A stretch of DNA of 64,000 bases from Polyangiaceae bacterium (GCA_016719945.1 JADJYE010000001.1:124001-188000); one strand, 5' to 3'. Shown: positions 18,591-27,071, numbered from the stretch's first letter. The notes: generated by a model not told the origin, from the letters alone. Numbers and translations: made by a program.

Positions 18591-20191
18591 GGGCCCCGCC
18601 TGGACACGGCCAAGACCCAGCGGTCTTGGCCCTTGTCCTTGCTGACCACGCGCACGTCCACGTCGTCGCCGACCGCGCAGATCGGCTCCTTCGTGTCGCG
18701 GCGCACGAGCGCCGCCCCGTCGTGGACCAGATCGAGCCAGACGCCGCCTAGCTGCTTGCCGAGGTCGCGCACGTAGACCTTCACGTCGAGACCGGGCGTG
18801 TCGAGCTCGACGTGCAGCTTCGACGCGGTGATGCCCATCACCGTCCCGCGGCGCGCCGGTCGCTCTCGTTGCGCGAGGTCCGGTGACAGGAGCTGATCGA
18901 GCACCAGCCGGTTGGTCTGGTCGTTCACCCGCCGCTGCAGCTCGCGGCCGCGGTTCGCGGCCTCGACGACGCGCTCGCGGAGCGCGGCGTCGACGGCGTC
19001 TTCGGCGTGGGGCTCGAGCCTGAGCAGCTCGAGCATCTCCTTGTGCAGGAAGATGCCGACGACCTCTCGCATCGGGGCGCTGAAGCGCGCGTACACCTCC
19101 GCGCCCACCCCGAAATGTCGCGCCGCCTCGGTCGAGAAGCCGGAGCGCATGTTGACCAGCACGGCCTGACGCTCGATCGCTCGGGTGATGCGCGACGTGC
19201 CTTCGCCCGTCGCGTCTCGGCTCGGTAGGCGGCGCAGGAAGGCGTTGAGGCTCTCCCCCTCGTGCAGGACGAAGCGCGGCGCTTCGAGCCGGTGGACCGC
19301 CGCGAGGCCACGCGTCAGCGCGCGCAGCGCCTCGAGCTTCTCGGGATCCGGCGCTGGATGGACGCGGTAGATGGGCTGCAGGCGCGGGTCCCGGCTCTCC
19401 GATAGCAGCCGCCCGCCCTCGCGGTTCACCAGCACCGAGATCTGCTCGTTGTAGGCCTCGACCCCGAGCCGCGCCGCCTCGAGCACGACGAAGCCCGCCT
19501 CCGCGGCGGGCCCTTTGCCGCTCGAGGCTTCCGGGCTCGCGAGCTTCACCTCGATCTCGCGGCGCCGGTAGCGCACGACGTCCGCCCCCTCGGCGAGCGC
19601 GAGCCGCTTCTCGCCGACCTCGCGCAAGAGCTCGAGGCTCTCGGCGTACGGCTCCGCGGCGAGCGGGCTGTGCTTCGGATCGTCGTACAGCTCCTGCACG
19701 CCGCCGAAGGTGAGCTTCGCCCGGCTGCGGATCCGCCCGCGCACCACGCGCGTCCGCTCCACGGCGGCGCGCTCATCCAGGTGGCAGACGAACACCAGGG
19801 CGCGCCGATCGACCCGAGGGTTGAGGGAGATGAGCCCCTCCGACAGCTCTCGAGGCAGCATGGGCACACTGAAGCCCGGGAAGTAGTAGCTCGCGCCGCG
19901 CAGCAGGGACTCCTCGAACAGCGCTCCGCTCGTGGGGACGAAGTGCGCGGCGTCCGCGAGCGCGTACCAGACCCCGTAGCTCGATCCGCTGCGCTTCACG
20001 AAGATGGCCTGGTCGAGGTCCTTGGAGGTCGGACCGTCGATCGTCACGAAGGGCAGGGCGGTGAGATCTTCGAGGCCTGGGGCGTCGATGCCGCTGTTCG
20101 CGCCGAAGGCGCGCACCTCCGCGCGCGCGGCCTCGCCGAACTCCATGCGGATCTCGAGGTCTCGCGCGATCTGGACCAAGGGCTCGTGCAT
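18569..20191 (-). CDS. RNB-domain exoribonuclease (RNase II/R family)
   Basis: A 540-residue 3'-5' exoribonuclease. ATG 20191 is chosen, since a GTG 36 bases upstream would crowd the divergent gene. The catalytic segment TIDGPTSKDLDQAIF (residues 50-64) supplies Asp52, Asp58 and Asp60 for magnesium binding, and the fourth acidic position of E. coli RNase II is Gln61. The segments YYFPGFSVPMLPREL, GLISLNPRVDRRALVF, ERQAVLVNMR and HFGVGAEVYARFSAP follow the family order, and an S1-like region ends the protein. The usual N-terminal cold-shock domains of RNase R are missing. The DLDQ variant also occurs in actinobacterial RNB proteins, so the enzyme is probably active. Confidence 0.92.
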   Translation of the reverse strand: MHEPLVQIARDLEIRMEFGEAARAEVRAFGANSGIDAPGLEDLTALPFVTIDGPTSKDLDQAIFVKRSGSSYGVWYALADAAHFVPTSGALFEESLLRGASYYFPGFSVPMLPRELSEGLISLNPRVDRRALVFVCHLDERAAVERTRVVRGRIRSRAKLTFGGVQELYDDPKHSPLAAEPYAESLELLREVGEKRLALAEGADVVRYRRREIEVKLASPEASSGKGPAAEAGFVVLEAARLGVEAYNEQISVLVNREGGRLLSESRDPRLQPIYRVHPAPDPEKLEALRALTRGLAAVHRLEAPRFVLHEGESLNAFLRRLPSRDATGEGTSRITRAIERQAVLVNMRSGFSTEAARHFGVGAEVYARFSAPMREVVGIFLHKEMLELLRLEPHAEDAVDAALRERVVEAANRGRELQRRVNDQTNRLVLDQLLSPDLAQRERPARRGTVMGITASKLHVELDTPGLDVKVYVRDLGKQLGGVWLDLVHDGAALVRRDTKEPICAVGDDVDVRVVSKDKGQDRWVLAVSRRGPQGLSIA

Positions 20192-20235
20192 CGATGTAAG
20201 CTTCCGCGAGGACAGCCCGTTTGTCACCGGTGTCG

Positions 20236-21360
20236 ATGAAGCTCCTCCCTATCGCTCTGTTCGCCGCGCTCGGCGCGGCTGGCTGCGTCGACGTCAACCG
20301 AACGCTCATCAAGACGGAGGAGAGCGTCATCGCGAGCACACCGAAGACGGTCGTGTCGTCGCGGTTCACCGCGGACACACGCCTCGACGGCACCATCCTC
20401 AAGGTGCTCGTTACCCCGCAGTGCGCGGACGTCGAGCAGCAGACGGTCGAGCGCACCGACCACTACGAGAAGACCCTGAAGTCCGACGACGTCGCGTGGA
20501 ACACCGCCCTGTCGATCGTGGGGGCGGGGCCGATGATCGGCGGCACGGCCATGCTGGCCGACGTCCCGAACGTGCACGACTCCAACATGAACGGCCGCCT
20601 CTACAACGAGGCCGGCAAGGAGGTGGCGATCGGCGTCGGCACGATGCTCCTCGGCCTCGGGCTCGCCTGCGCCCTGCCTCCGCTCGCGAACGGCATCCGC
20701 GCCACGGGCTCGTCGGAAGAGAAGTCGATGGCGACGCGGCTCGGACCGACGCTGAAGGAGAGGGTGGCCTGCCCTGCCTCGCTGCCGCTCCCGCCGTACG
20801 CGGTCGTCGCCCGCTTCACCAACGGTCAGACCGTCGGCCTCGGCTCCGCCCAGGCGAACGACGAGCTGCACGTAGACCTGCGGGCTGCGCTGGGGCCGTC
20901 GATCCTCGGGATGAGCCCGGCGCCGACCTCCGTCGCCATCTGGATCAACGAGAAGTTCCAGACCGAGATCCCGACCACCGGCCTGCTCGACGCCGCCAAG
21001 ACGGCGCGGGACGAGGCCGACGAGGCGGCCTGGGTGCAGGCCGAGCCCTCTGCCTGCCGGCTCACGCAGAGCTCTTGCGGGAAGGTGCAGGGGTACCTGT
21101 CGAAGTTTCCGAACGGCCTGCACGCGGAGGAGGCTCGCAAGCTGCTCGCGCCGCGGACGAACGTGGTCGCGGCCGACCCGGACGATGCCAAGCTCGACGC
21201 CGCGGCCGACGCGGCCGCAGCGGCGTACGACAAGGCCGAGACGCAGGCCCTCGAGAAGCTCGACAAAGAGGTGAAGAAGGTGTGCGAGGCGGCCTGTGAC
21301 AAAGGCTGCGGCAAGGACAAGAAGTGCCGCGACCTGTGCATCTTGCAGGTGTGCCCGTGA
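20236..21360 (+). CDS. Lipoprotein of unknown function with Cys-rich C-terminus
   Basis: A 374-residue lipoprotein: MKLLPIALFAALGAAGC is a clear lipoprotein signal. Residues about 85-160 contain two Gly/Ala-rich hydrophobic stretches (SIVGAGPMIGGTAMLA, VGTMLLGLGLACALPPLANG) that could be membrane-associated. The segment QSSCGKVQGYLSKFPNGLHAEEARKLL resembles a tetratricopeptide-style helix pair. The end is Ala/Asp/Lys-rich, possibly coiled, and closes with a four-Cys knot (CEAACDKGCGKDKKCRDLC). It overlaps the next lipoprotein gene by one base (TGATG), so the two are translationally coupled. Function unknown. Confidence 0.75.
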   Translation: MKLLPIALFAALGAAGCVDVNRTLIKTEESVIASTPKTVVSSRFTADTRLDGTILKVLVTPQCADVEQQTVERTDHYEKTLKSDDVAWNTALSIVGAGPMIGGTAMLADVPNVHDSNMNGRLYNEAGKEVAIGVGTMLLGLGLACALPPLANGIRATGSSEEKSMATRLGPTLKERVACPASLPLPPYAVVARFTNGQTVGLGSAQANDELHVDLRAALGPSILGMSPAPTSVAIWINEKFQTEIPTTGLLDAAKTARDEADEAAWVQAEPSACRLTQSSCGKVQGYLSKFPNGLHAEEARKLLAPRTNVVAADPDDAKLDAAADAAAAAYDKAETQALEKLDKEVKKVCEAACDKGCGKDKKCRDLCILQVCP

Positions 21361-21745
21361 TGCGACCGCTGGCCGCCCTGTTCGCCACCGTCGCGGCGGT
21401 CGTCGCCGCGGGGGCGTGCTCGCTCACCAACCAGGAGGGCCCGCTCGTCACCTGCTCGATGCTCGAGTGCGGGCGCATCAACGCCTGCCAGGAGGGCATC
21501 ATCGCTCAGTGCGTAGACGGCGAGACCGTGAAGTATCGGGTCTGCGCGGTGACCGATATCTGCGCCGCGGAGTGGCAGAAGCCTGGCCAGTATCGCTGTG
21601 AGGCCGAGGACACCGACTGCCAAGGCTGCCGGCCCGAGCGGGAGCTCGGCTGCGACGACCCCTCTTCGACGAGGGCGGCGGAGGCGCGGGCGGCGCAGGC
21701 GGTGGTGGCGGCGCGGGCGGCGCAGGCGGCGCGGGCGGGAGCTGA
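21360..21745 (+). CDS. Small Cys-rich lipoprotein with Gly-rich tail; one-base frameshift at 21659-21662
   Basis: MRPLAALFATVAAVVAAGAC is a lipoprotein signal, followed by a disulfide-rich domain with ten or so Cys (CSMLECGRINACQEG, CAVTDICAAEW, CEAEDTDCQGCRPE). In the given sequence the frame then runs into an Ala/Arg-rich stretch to 21830. Adding one C to the CCCC run at 21659-21662 gives DDPLFDEGGGG and a Gly/Ala tail ending at 21743-21745, the tail style of other lipoproteins here. I take the repaired form as real. The ATG overlaps the stop of the gene upstream. Confidence 0.68.
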
Positions 21746-21838
21746 GCGACCGCGCGGACCCCCGCGCAATCGCGTGAAGCGACGCTCACCTGCGCGAGCA
21801 AGTGCTCGCACCTCCTCGAGTTTCTCCTGAGAATGCGA

Positions 21839-21854
21839 TGGCACGCGCCGTGCT
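21839..21854 (+). promoter_or_regulatory. Sigma-54 (-24/-12) promoter
   Basis: TGGCACGCGCCGTGCT has a full TGGCACG -24 element, with the GG and GC dinucleotides 12 bases apart, as sigma-54 requires. A start of transcription near 21865 would leave a leader of about 45 bases to the ATG at 21910. An inverted repeat at 21791-21810 upstream could bind an activator. The leader contains a hairpin (CCGACC/GGTCGG, 21869-21886). Confidence 0.6.
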
Positions 21855-21909
21855 GTTGGGAGCGCGCACCGACCCGAGACGGTCGGCAACTCAAGGAGAG
21901 GCTCCAACG

Positions 21910-22206
21910 ATGGATCAGACGAAGAAGCAGGGACGCGGCTCGAGAGGGACGCTGCGCGCGATGATGGGCGCGCTGACGGTGCTCGGCATCGCGGTGATGG
22001 CGACCGGAGCGGGTATGGGTTGCTCCGACCCATGCGCCAACACGGTCGAGGACAAGAACGACGAGTGCAGCTTCGCCGCGACGTTCAACAACTCCTGCAA
22101 CATCGGCAGTGAGACCTGCCTCAAGGTCTGCAACGACCTCTACGAATGTGACGCGGGCGAAGAGGCCTTCCAAGACTGCTACGACAGCTGCGGGCTCGAA
22201 GAGTAG
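21910..22206 (+). CDS. Small Cys-rich lipoprotein under a sigma-54 promoter
   Basis: A 98-residue protein of unknown function. It has a basic start, a hydrophobic stretch and a lipobox-like ATGAGMGC. The mature part is acidic with eight further Cys in a regular pattern (CANTVEDKNDEC, CNIGSETCLKVCNDLYEC, CYDSCGLEE), suggesting four disulfides. AAGGAGAGG lies at good distance before the ATG. Two longer in-frame starts upstream were ignored because they lack a signal sequence. Confidence 0.75.
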   Translation: MDQTKKQGRGSRGTLRAMMGALTVLGIAVMATGAGMGCSDPCANTVEDKNDECSFAATFNNSCNIGSETCLKVCNDLYECDAGEEAFQDCYDSCGLEE

Positions 22207-22252
22207 CCTCATCGGTCTCGCCACCATCGGTCCGATCGGTAGAACATGGGGC

Positions 22253-22594
22253 ATGTTCGAGCGACACTTCGGGCGTTGGGTGCGCAGCGACCTCTTCGGC
22301 GGGCGCGGAGCGGTGAGCGTTGGGGACCTGCTCGGCAAGACCGCCGCGCCACCGTTCTCCGCGGTGCTCGCGTGCGAGCTCGCGCCGGGGGGCTCGGTCG
22401 GCGTGCACCACCAGCAAGAGGCGCACGAGGTGGTGATCGGCGTGTCGGGCACCGGCCGCGCGAGCGTGAACGGAGCGCCGAGCGAGCTGGTGTCCGGGAG
22501 CGTCGTGTACCTGGAGCACGGCGCGACGCTCGCCCTCGAGAACCTCTCGGCCGACGAGCCGCTCGTCTACCTCATCGTCAAGGCGAAGGGGTGA
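22253..22594 (+). CDS. Cupin-domain protein
   Basis: A 113-residue single-domain beta-barrel protein. The two cupin motifs are visible: PGGSVGVHHQQEAHEVVIGVSGTG with His, His and Glu metal-ligand candidates (residues about 55-75), and LVSGSVVYLEHGATLALENLS. The length is that of small cupins. Substrate unknown. The first ATG giving a cupin-length protein (MFERHFGRWVRSDLF) is used; the frame is open further upstream but overlaps the preceding gene. Confidence 0.82.
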   Translation: MFERHFGRWVRSDLFGGRGAVSVGDLLGKTAAPPFSAVLACELAPGGSVGVHHQQEAHEVVIGVSGTGRASVNGAPSELVSGSVVYLEHGATLALENLSADEPLVYLIVKAKG

Positions 22595-22613
22595 GCTGAC
22601 GGTACGTCTCGAG

Positions 22614-22632
22614 GTGCGACGCCGTGTCGCAC
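22614..22632. terminator. Hairpin between cupin and mbnP genes
   Basis: GTGCGAC-GCCGT-GTCGCAC is a perfect 7-bp stem with a five-base loop, 20 bases after the cupin stop. There is no T tract, so it may be a weak terminator or a protein-binding dyad ahead of the mbnP operon. Confidence 0.4.
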
Positions 22633-22696
22633 GGCGCACCACGGCGCCCGATGCTAGGTTCCCGGAGTCCTTTCCAGACTGTAGGAGCCTTCTCGC

Positions 22697-23659
22697 ATGT
22701 CTACCCGCTCGCTCTTGTCCTTCGCGCTAGCTTCTCTGGGCCTCCTCGCCGCGTGCGGCGACGACACAGGAACCGGGGCCTCCGGCGCCGGTGGTTCCAT
22801 CGAGGGCGGTGGGGGCGCGGCTGAGGGCGGTGGGGGCGCGGCCGAGGGCGGTGGGGGCGCGGCCGAGGGCGGTGGGGGCGCTTCGACGATGAGCGTGGAG
22901 CTCTCTTTCCGCGCTCAGGTCGGCGACGCGGCCTTCGACTGCGCGTCGAGCTACGACGGACTCGGCACGACGAACGCGACGGCTTCGATCACCGACTTCC
23001 GCCTGTACGTGCACGACGTCCGCCTGGTCGACGATCAGGACAACGAGGTGCCCGTCGCGCTCGAGCAAGATGGGCTGTGGCAGTACGAAGGCCTGGCGCT
23101 GCTCGACTTCGAGGACGACACCGGATCGTGCGCCAACGGTACGTCCGAGACGAACACCGTCGTCGTGGGGACGGTCCCAGCCGGAGCCTACTCGGGCGTA
23201 CGCTTCAAGCTCGGCGTCCCCGCTGAGCTCAACCACCTCGACCCGGCGGCCGAGACCACCCCGAGCCCGCTCAACCTGACCGCCCTCTTCTGGGCGTGGA
23301 CGAGCGGCTACAAGTTCCTGCGCATCGACAGCATGCCCCAGGGAGGGGCCGGCCCGTTCAACCTGCACCTCGGATCGACCGGTTGCACCGGGGACCCCGC
23401 TCTGGGACAAGACGTGACGTGCACCAACGCCAACGTCGCCGAGGTGAGCTTCGAGGCCTTCGATCCGTCGCTCGACACCCTCGTCGTCGACTACGCGGCG
23501 ATCGTCGCCGACAGCGATCTGATGGTGGACGGCGGTGGGGCCCCGGGCTGCATGTCGGGCGCCACGGACCCGGAGTGTGCGCCGATCTTCCCGTTGCTGG
23601 GAGTCGACGGGGCGACCGGCGACCCGCTCTCGACCCAGGCGCTGTTCCGGGTCGAATGA
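22697..23659 (+). CDS. mbnP: MbnP family (metallo-mystery pair, four-Cys) copper-binding lipoprotein
   Basis: A 320-residue secreted protein. The signal ends at the lipobox LLAACGDD and is followed by a Gly-rich spacer built of a seven-residue repeat (EGGGGAA). The mature domain, residues about 65-320, begins VELSFRAQVGDAAFDC and has the four conserved Cys of the family (FDCASSY, GSCANG, STGCTGD, DVTCTN), the segment ITDFRLYVHDVRLVD, and a Trp-rich LFWAWTSGYKFLRID. In methanotrophs, MbnP binds copper and carries a kynurenine formed from Trp by its partner MbnH. The gene for MbnH follows directly with overlapping ATGA, so the pair is translationally coupled. No methanobactin genes are nearby, so the role here is not known. 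Confidence 0.9.
   Translation: MSTRSLLSFALASLGLLAACGDDTGTGASGAGGSIEGGGGAAEGGGGAAEGGGGAAEGGGGASTMSVELSFRAQVGDAAFDCASSYDGLGTTNATASITDFRLYVHDVRLVDDQDNEVPVALEQDGLWQYEGLALLDFEDDTGSCANGTSETNTVVVGTVPAGAYSGVRFKLGVPAELNHLDPAAETTPSPLNLTALFWAWTSGYKFLRIDSMPQGGAGPFNLHLGSTGCTGDPALGQDVTCTNANVAEVSFEAFDPSLDTLVVDYAAIVADSDLMVDGGGAPGCMSGATDPECAPIFPLLGVDGATGDPLSTQALFRVE
22802..22882 (+). repeat. In-frame 21-bp tandem repeat (3.9 copies) in mbnP
   Basis: Units start at 22802, 22823, 22844 and 22865 and differ only at single third positions. They encode EGGGGAA and form the spacer between lipid anchor and copper-binding domain. The copy number could vary by slippage. Confidence 0.9.
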
Positions 23660-24864
23660 GCCACGCGCGCGTGAGTCTGGCGCTCGCTTTCGCCCTCGCC
23701 CTCGCGGCCTGCGACGATCCGTTCTTGCCCGGTCCCACCGGCGGCGGCGGCGCGGGCCTCGGAGGGGAGGCCGCGATGGGCGGCGAGGGCGAGGGCGGCT
23801 CGGTCGACACGTACGACTGGGGCCTGCCCGCCGGCTTCCCTCGACCGAAGGTGCCCGAAGGCAACCCGATGACGGTCGAGAAGGTCGAGCTCGGCCGGCA
23901 CCTCTTCTACGACGTTCGGCTGTCGGGGAACGAGACGCAGTCGTGCGGAAGCTGTCATCAGCAGGCGCTCGCGTTCACCGACGCACGCGCGGTGGGCCTG
24001 GGATCGACCGGTGAAGAGCACACGCGCGGCGCGATGAGCGTCGTCGGAACCGGGTACCTCAACGCCTTCACGTGGGCGAACCCGGTGCTCGCGTCCCTCG
24101 AGGACCAGGCGCTCGTCCCCCTGTTCGGGGAGAACCCGGTAGAGCTCGGCCTCGCCGGCCTCGACGAGGAGATGCTCGCCCGGCTCGCCGCCGAGCCTGT
24201 GTACGTCGAGCTGTTCCCCGCCGCGTTCCCCGAGGACGCCGATCCGATCGACCTCGACAACGTCGTGAGGGCGATCGCGGCCTTCGAGCGCAGCATCATC
24301 TCGTATCGAAGCCCCTACGATCGCTACAACTACGGCGGCGATCCGACGGCGCTATCGGAGGCAGCGCTCCGCGGAAAGGACCTCTTCTTCGGCGAGAAGC
24401 TCGAGTGCTTCCACTGTCACGGAGGCTTCAACTTCTCCGACTCGGTGTCGCACGAGGGCACCACCTTCGTGGAGGTCATGTTCCACAACACCGGGCTCTA
24501 CAACCTCGGCGGCACGGGCGACTACCCGCCCGACAACACGGGCCTCTTCGAATCCACCGGCGAGCCAGGCGACATGGGGCGCTTCCGCGCGCCCACGCTG
24601 CGCAACATCGCGCTGACCGCCCCCTACATGCACGACGGCAGCATCGCCACGCTCGATGAGGTCCTCGACCACTACGCCGCCGGAGGTCGAACGATCGACA
24701 GCGGACCGAACGCCGGGGTGGGCAGCGAGAGCCCGTTCAAGAGCGAGCTGATCGCCGGCTTCACGCTGACCCCCGAGGAGCGGCAAGATGTCCTCGCGTT
24801 CTTGAACAGCCTGACCGACGAGGCCCTGCTCGCCGACGACAGATGGAGCGACCCATGGCAGTGA
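23656..24864 (+). CDS. mbnH: MbnH family di-haem enzyme (MauG/cytochrome c peroxidase superfamily)
   Basis: A 402-residue exported di-haem protein. The start ATG overlaps the mbnP stop (ATGA); the N-terminus has a lipobox (ALALAACDD) and a Gly-rich spacer. The haem motifs are CGSCH (residues 97-101) and CFHCH (251-255). The segments VELGRHLFYDVRLSGN, GAMSVVGTGYLNAFTWAN, MGRFRAPTLRNIALTAPYMHDG and DVLAFLNSL are typical of MauG-like peroxidases. Known MbnH uses a bis-Fe(IV) state to oxidise a Trp of MbnP to kynurenine, and the adjoining mbnP argues for the same pairing here. It is cotranscribed with a third lipoprotein gene that overlaps its end. Confidence 0.92.
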   Translation: MSHARVSLALAFALALAACDDPFLPGPTGGGGAGLGGEAAMGGEGEGGSVDTYDWGLPAGFPRPKVPEGNPMTVEKVELGRHLFYDVRLSGNETQSCGSCHQQALAFTDARAVGLGSTGEEHTRGAMSVVGTGYLNAFTWANPVLASLEDQALVPLFGENPVELGLAGLDEEMLARLAAEPVYVELFPAAFPEDADPIDLDNVVRAIAAFERSIISYRSPYDRYNYGGDPTALSEAALRGKDLFFGEKLECFHCHGGFNFSDSVSHEGTTFVEVMFHNTGLYNLGGTGDYPPDNTGLFESTGEPGDMGRFRAPTLRNIALTAPYMHDGSIATLDEVLDHYAAGGRTIDSGPNAGVGSESPFKSELIAGFTLTPEERQDVLAFLNSLTDEALLADDRWSDPWQ

Positions 24865-25511
24865 AGAGGTTCGATGAATCGCGCCGCGCCGTGCTGGCAG
24901 CGGCCTCCGGGGTCGGGCTCGGGCTCGTCGCCTGCTCCGACAGCACGGCAGACGGCGCCGGCGGGGCAGGCGGCGGCGGGTCCGACGATCTCGCCGACGT
25001 GATCTATGAGGGCGGTGCGTCCGACGAGGCGCTCGAGGCGCTGCTCGCCCAGACCGCGGAGGACGACGCGGCCGAAGGCACGCGCTTCCTCGCTCCGGCA
25101 GAAGACGCGGCGCTCGACGCGACCACGCCGGCGAGCTTCGAATGGGCCGTGGGGACGACCGCGCAGAGCGCGCCCTCCCCAACGCGCCCGCCGGCGCGTC
25201 CTGCTCGCGAGGAGGGCCTGCTGGAGCGCGCGGTCGGCGTGCTGCTCGGCGTCAAGACGGCGCACGCGCACGGCACGCCGGTGAATGGTCGCGCGTACTT
25301 CCTGGTGCTCGGCACAGCCTCGAGCCCGAAGCTGGTGCGCGTCTTCACCACCAACCTCTCCTACACACCCGCCGCTGCGGTGTGGCAGCGGCTCGTCGAC
25401 GCGGGCGAGCCGATCACCGGCTCGATCACCAACGCGATCTTCGAGGACAACCGCGTCGCCCAGGGCGGCGGCCCCTTCGCGGGGACCGAGCTGCACTTCA
25501 CCGTCGTCTGA
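24855..25511 (+). CDS. Unknown lipoprotein third in the mbnPH operon
   Basis: A 218-residue protein. ATG 24855 gives MAVKRFDESRRAVLAAAS, with paired Arg before a hydrophobic stretch and a lipobox (GLVACSD), so it may be exported by the Tat route. ATG 24843 is an alternative. A Gly-rich spacer, a helical acidic region (SDEALEALLAQTAEDDAAEG) and a Pro/Ala linker precede the folded C-terminal part (about residues 140-218: HAHGTPVNGRAYFLVLG, VRVFTTNLSYTPAA, NAIFEDNRVAQGG). The start lies inside the end of mbnH, so expression is coupled. I recognise no family. A short HAHG motif could bind metal, but this is speculation. Confidence 0.78.
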   Translation: MAVKRFDESRRAVLAAASGVGLGLVACSDSTADGAGGAGGGGSDDLADVIYEGGASDEALEALLAQTAEDDAAEGTRFLAPAEDAALDATTPASFEWAVGTTAQSAPSPTRPPARPAREEGLLERAVGVLLGVKTAHAHGTPVNGRAYFLVLGTASSPKLVRVFTTNLSYTPAAAVWQRLVDAGEPITGSITNAIFEDNRVAQGGGPFAGTELHFTVV

Positions 25512-25548
25512 CCGCCGGCGTAGCGTCACGTCGCTCGGGGCGTTGCTC

Positions 25549-25570
25549 GCTCGCCCTCTCTCGGGCGAGC
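25549..25570 (+). terminator. Hairpin after the mbnPH operon
   Basis: GCTCGCCC-TCTCTC-GGGCGAGC, an 8-bp perfect stem 38 bases after the stop of the third gene. No T tract follows. The next gene's ribosome-binding site AAGGAG is at 25579-25584. Confidence 0.5.
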
Positions 25571-25592
25571 ATGCGCGCAAGGAGTCACCGCC

Positions 25593-27071
25593 TTGCCCTT
25601 GCCCGACGTCACCCGCCTCGCGTCCCTCGACGACCTCACGCTCACCCGCCTGCGCGAGCGCCTCGTGGCGATCGGCCTCACGGCGGCGCGGGTCGAGCCG
25701 ATCGTGCGCCGAATCGGGGCGATCCACCCGATCCTGCGGCGCCCGATCCTCCAGCATCACCTGCGCGCCGAGCGCGAGCCGTTCGCGGCAGCCGCGCGCG
25801 CGCTCATGTTCAGCGACGCCGTGCCCCGCGCCGAGCTCGATCCGGCGCTCGGCGAGCTGCTCGCGCCGCTGCTCGACGCCGGCCTGCTGGCCGAGGGGGA
25901 GGGGGGCCTCAGCTCCGGCTTCTGTCTCACCATCATCGACACCCTCTATGTCCTCACCGACGACCTCTCGCATGGCGGCGAGGCGGTGATGGGGCTCGGG
26001 CCGGTGACGACCGCGCTCGCCGCCTTCTCGGCGCCGCGGCGGCGCATCTCCAGGGCGCTCGACCTCGGCTGTGGGGCCGGCACGATCGCGCTGGTCGTCG
26101 CGCGCAACTGTGACCACGTCATCGGCACCGACATCAACGCTCGAGCCATCACCGTCTCGAGGTTCAACGCCCGCTTGAACGGCATCACCAACGTGGAGCT
26201 GCGCGAGGGGAGCCTGTTCGAGCCGCTGAAGGGCGAGCGCTTCGATCTGATCGCCTCTCAGCCTCCGTTCATCCCCCAGTCCGACGCCGGCAAATCGGGG
26301 GACTTCATGCGTGGGGGCAGCCGAGGCGACGAGCTGCCGCTCGCGCTGCTCGGCGACGTGCAGGAGCACCTGGCCCCCGAGGGCCGCGCGGTGCTCGCGA
26401 TCGAGTGGGGGAGCGGGCCGGGCCTGCCCACCCCCGCCGAGCGGGTCAAGGGCGCGCTCGGCTCGGCCACGGTGGACGTCGTGCTGCTGTCGGCCCCGCC
26501 CATCTCGACCGACGCCCACGCGGTCGAATACGCCGCGGCGCTCCACCCGACGCTCGGGCCCGCGTACGAGCGCGAGGCTCGCGATCGCCGCGCGCACTGC
26601 GCCTCGCTCGGCCTCGAGGTCATGATCCCGACGTTCTGCGTGGCGCGCCGCGTGGACGGGCGCCGGCCGCGGTTCGACGCGCTGTCGACGCAGCCGCTGT
26701 CGCGCGTCACGCCGACGTCCCGGCGGATCGACAAGCTGCTCGAGGCGCGCGACAAGACCCGGACCATGGCGACCTTGATCCCCGCGACGCTCCGGCTCGT
26801 CGAAGGGGTCATCATCCGGGAGGAGCAGGTCGGGACCGGCGCCGGCAGCGAGACGAAGCTCACCGCCGTGATGCCCCCGAAGGCGCTCGTCGAGCCCGTC
26901 GAGCTCACGCCGCTCCTGCTGCGGCTCATCACCTGCGTCCACGCGGCGAAGAACGTCAGCGACGCGGTCGACGCGTACCTCGCGCAGTTCGGCGACGCAG
27001 ACCGGCCCGAGGCGCTGCTCGCGAAGCTCGCGCACGCCGTCCTCGCTGGCCTGCTCGAGGTCGCCGACTGA
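25593..27071 (+). CDS. Class I SAM-dependent methyltransferase with extra N- and C-terminal domains
   Basis: A 492-residue cytosolic protein. TTG 25593 is preferred because AAGGAG ends 8 bases before it and no ATG fits. Residues 1-150 form an all-helical and winged region of unknown role. The methyltransferase core has motif I ALDLGCGAGTIAL (near 156-167), GTDINARAITVSRFNARLNG (motif II) and the catalytic loop ASQPPFIP (near 220), in which the usual NPPF is QPPF. This fold is close to the ribosomal RNA/protein N-methyltransferases (RlmG, PrmC). After about residue 340 a second helical domain follows. The target cannot be told from sequence. Confidence 0.87.
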   Translation: MPLPDVTRLASLDDLTLTRLRERLVAIGLTAARVEPIVRRIGAIHPILRRPILQHHLRAEREPFAAAARALMFSDAVPRAELDPALGELLAPLLDAGLLAEGEGGLSSGFCLTIIDTLYVLTDDLSHGGEAVMGLGPVTTALAAFSAPRRRISRALDLGCGAGTIALVVARNCDHVIGTDINARAITVSRFNARLNGITNVELREGSLFEPLKGERFDLIASQPPFIPQSDAGKSGDFMRGGSRGDELPLALLGDVQEHLAPEGRAVLAIEWGSGPGLPTPAERVKGALGSATVDVVLLSAPPISTDAHAVEYAAALHPTLGPAYEREARDRRAHCASLGLEVMIPTFCVARRVDGRRPRFDALSTQPLSRVTPTSRRIDKLLEARDKTRTMATLIPATLRLVEGVIIREEQVGTGAGSETKLTAVMPPKALVEPVELTPLLLRLITCVHAAKNVSDAVDAYLAQFGDADRPEALLAKLAHAVLAGLLEVAD

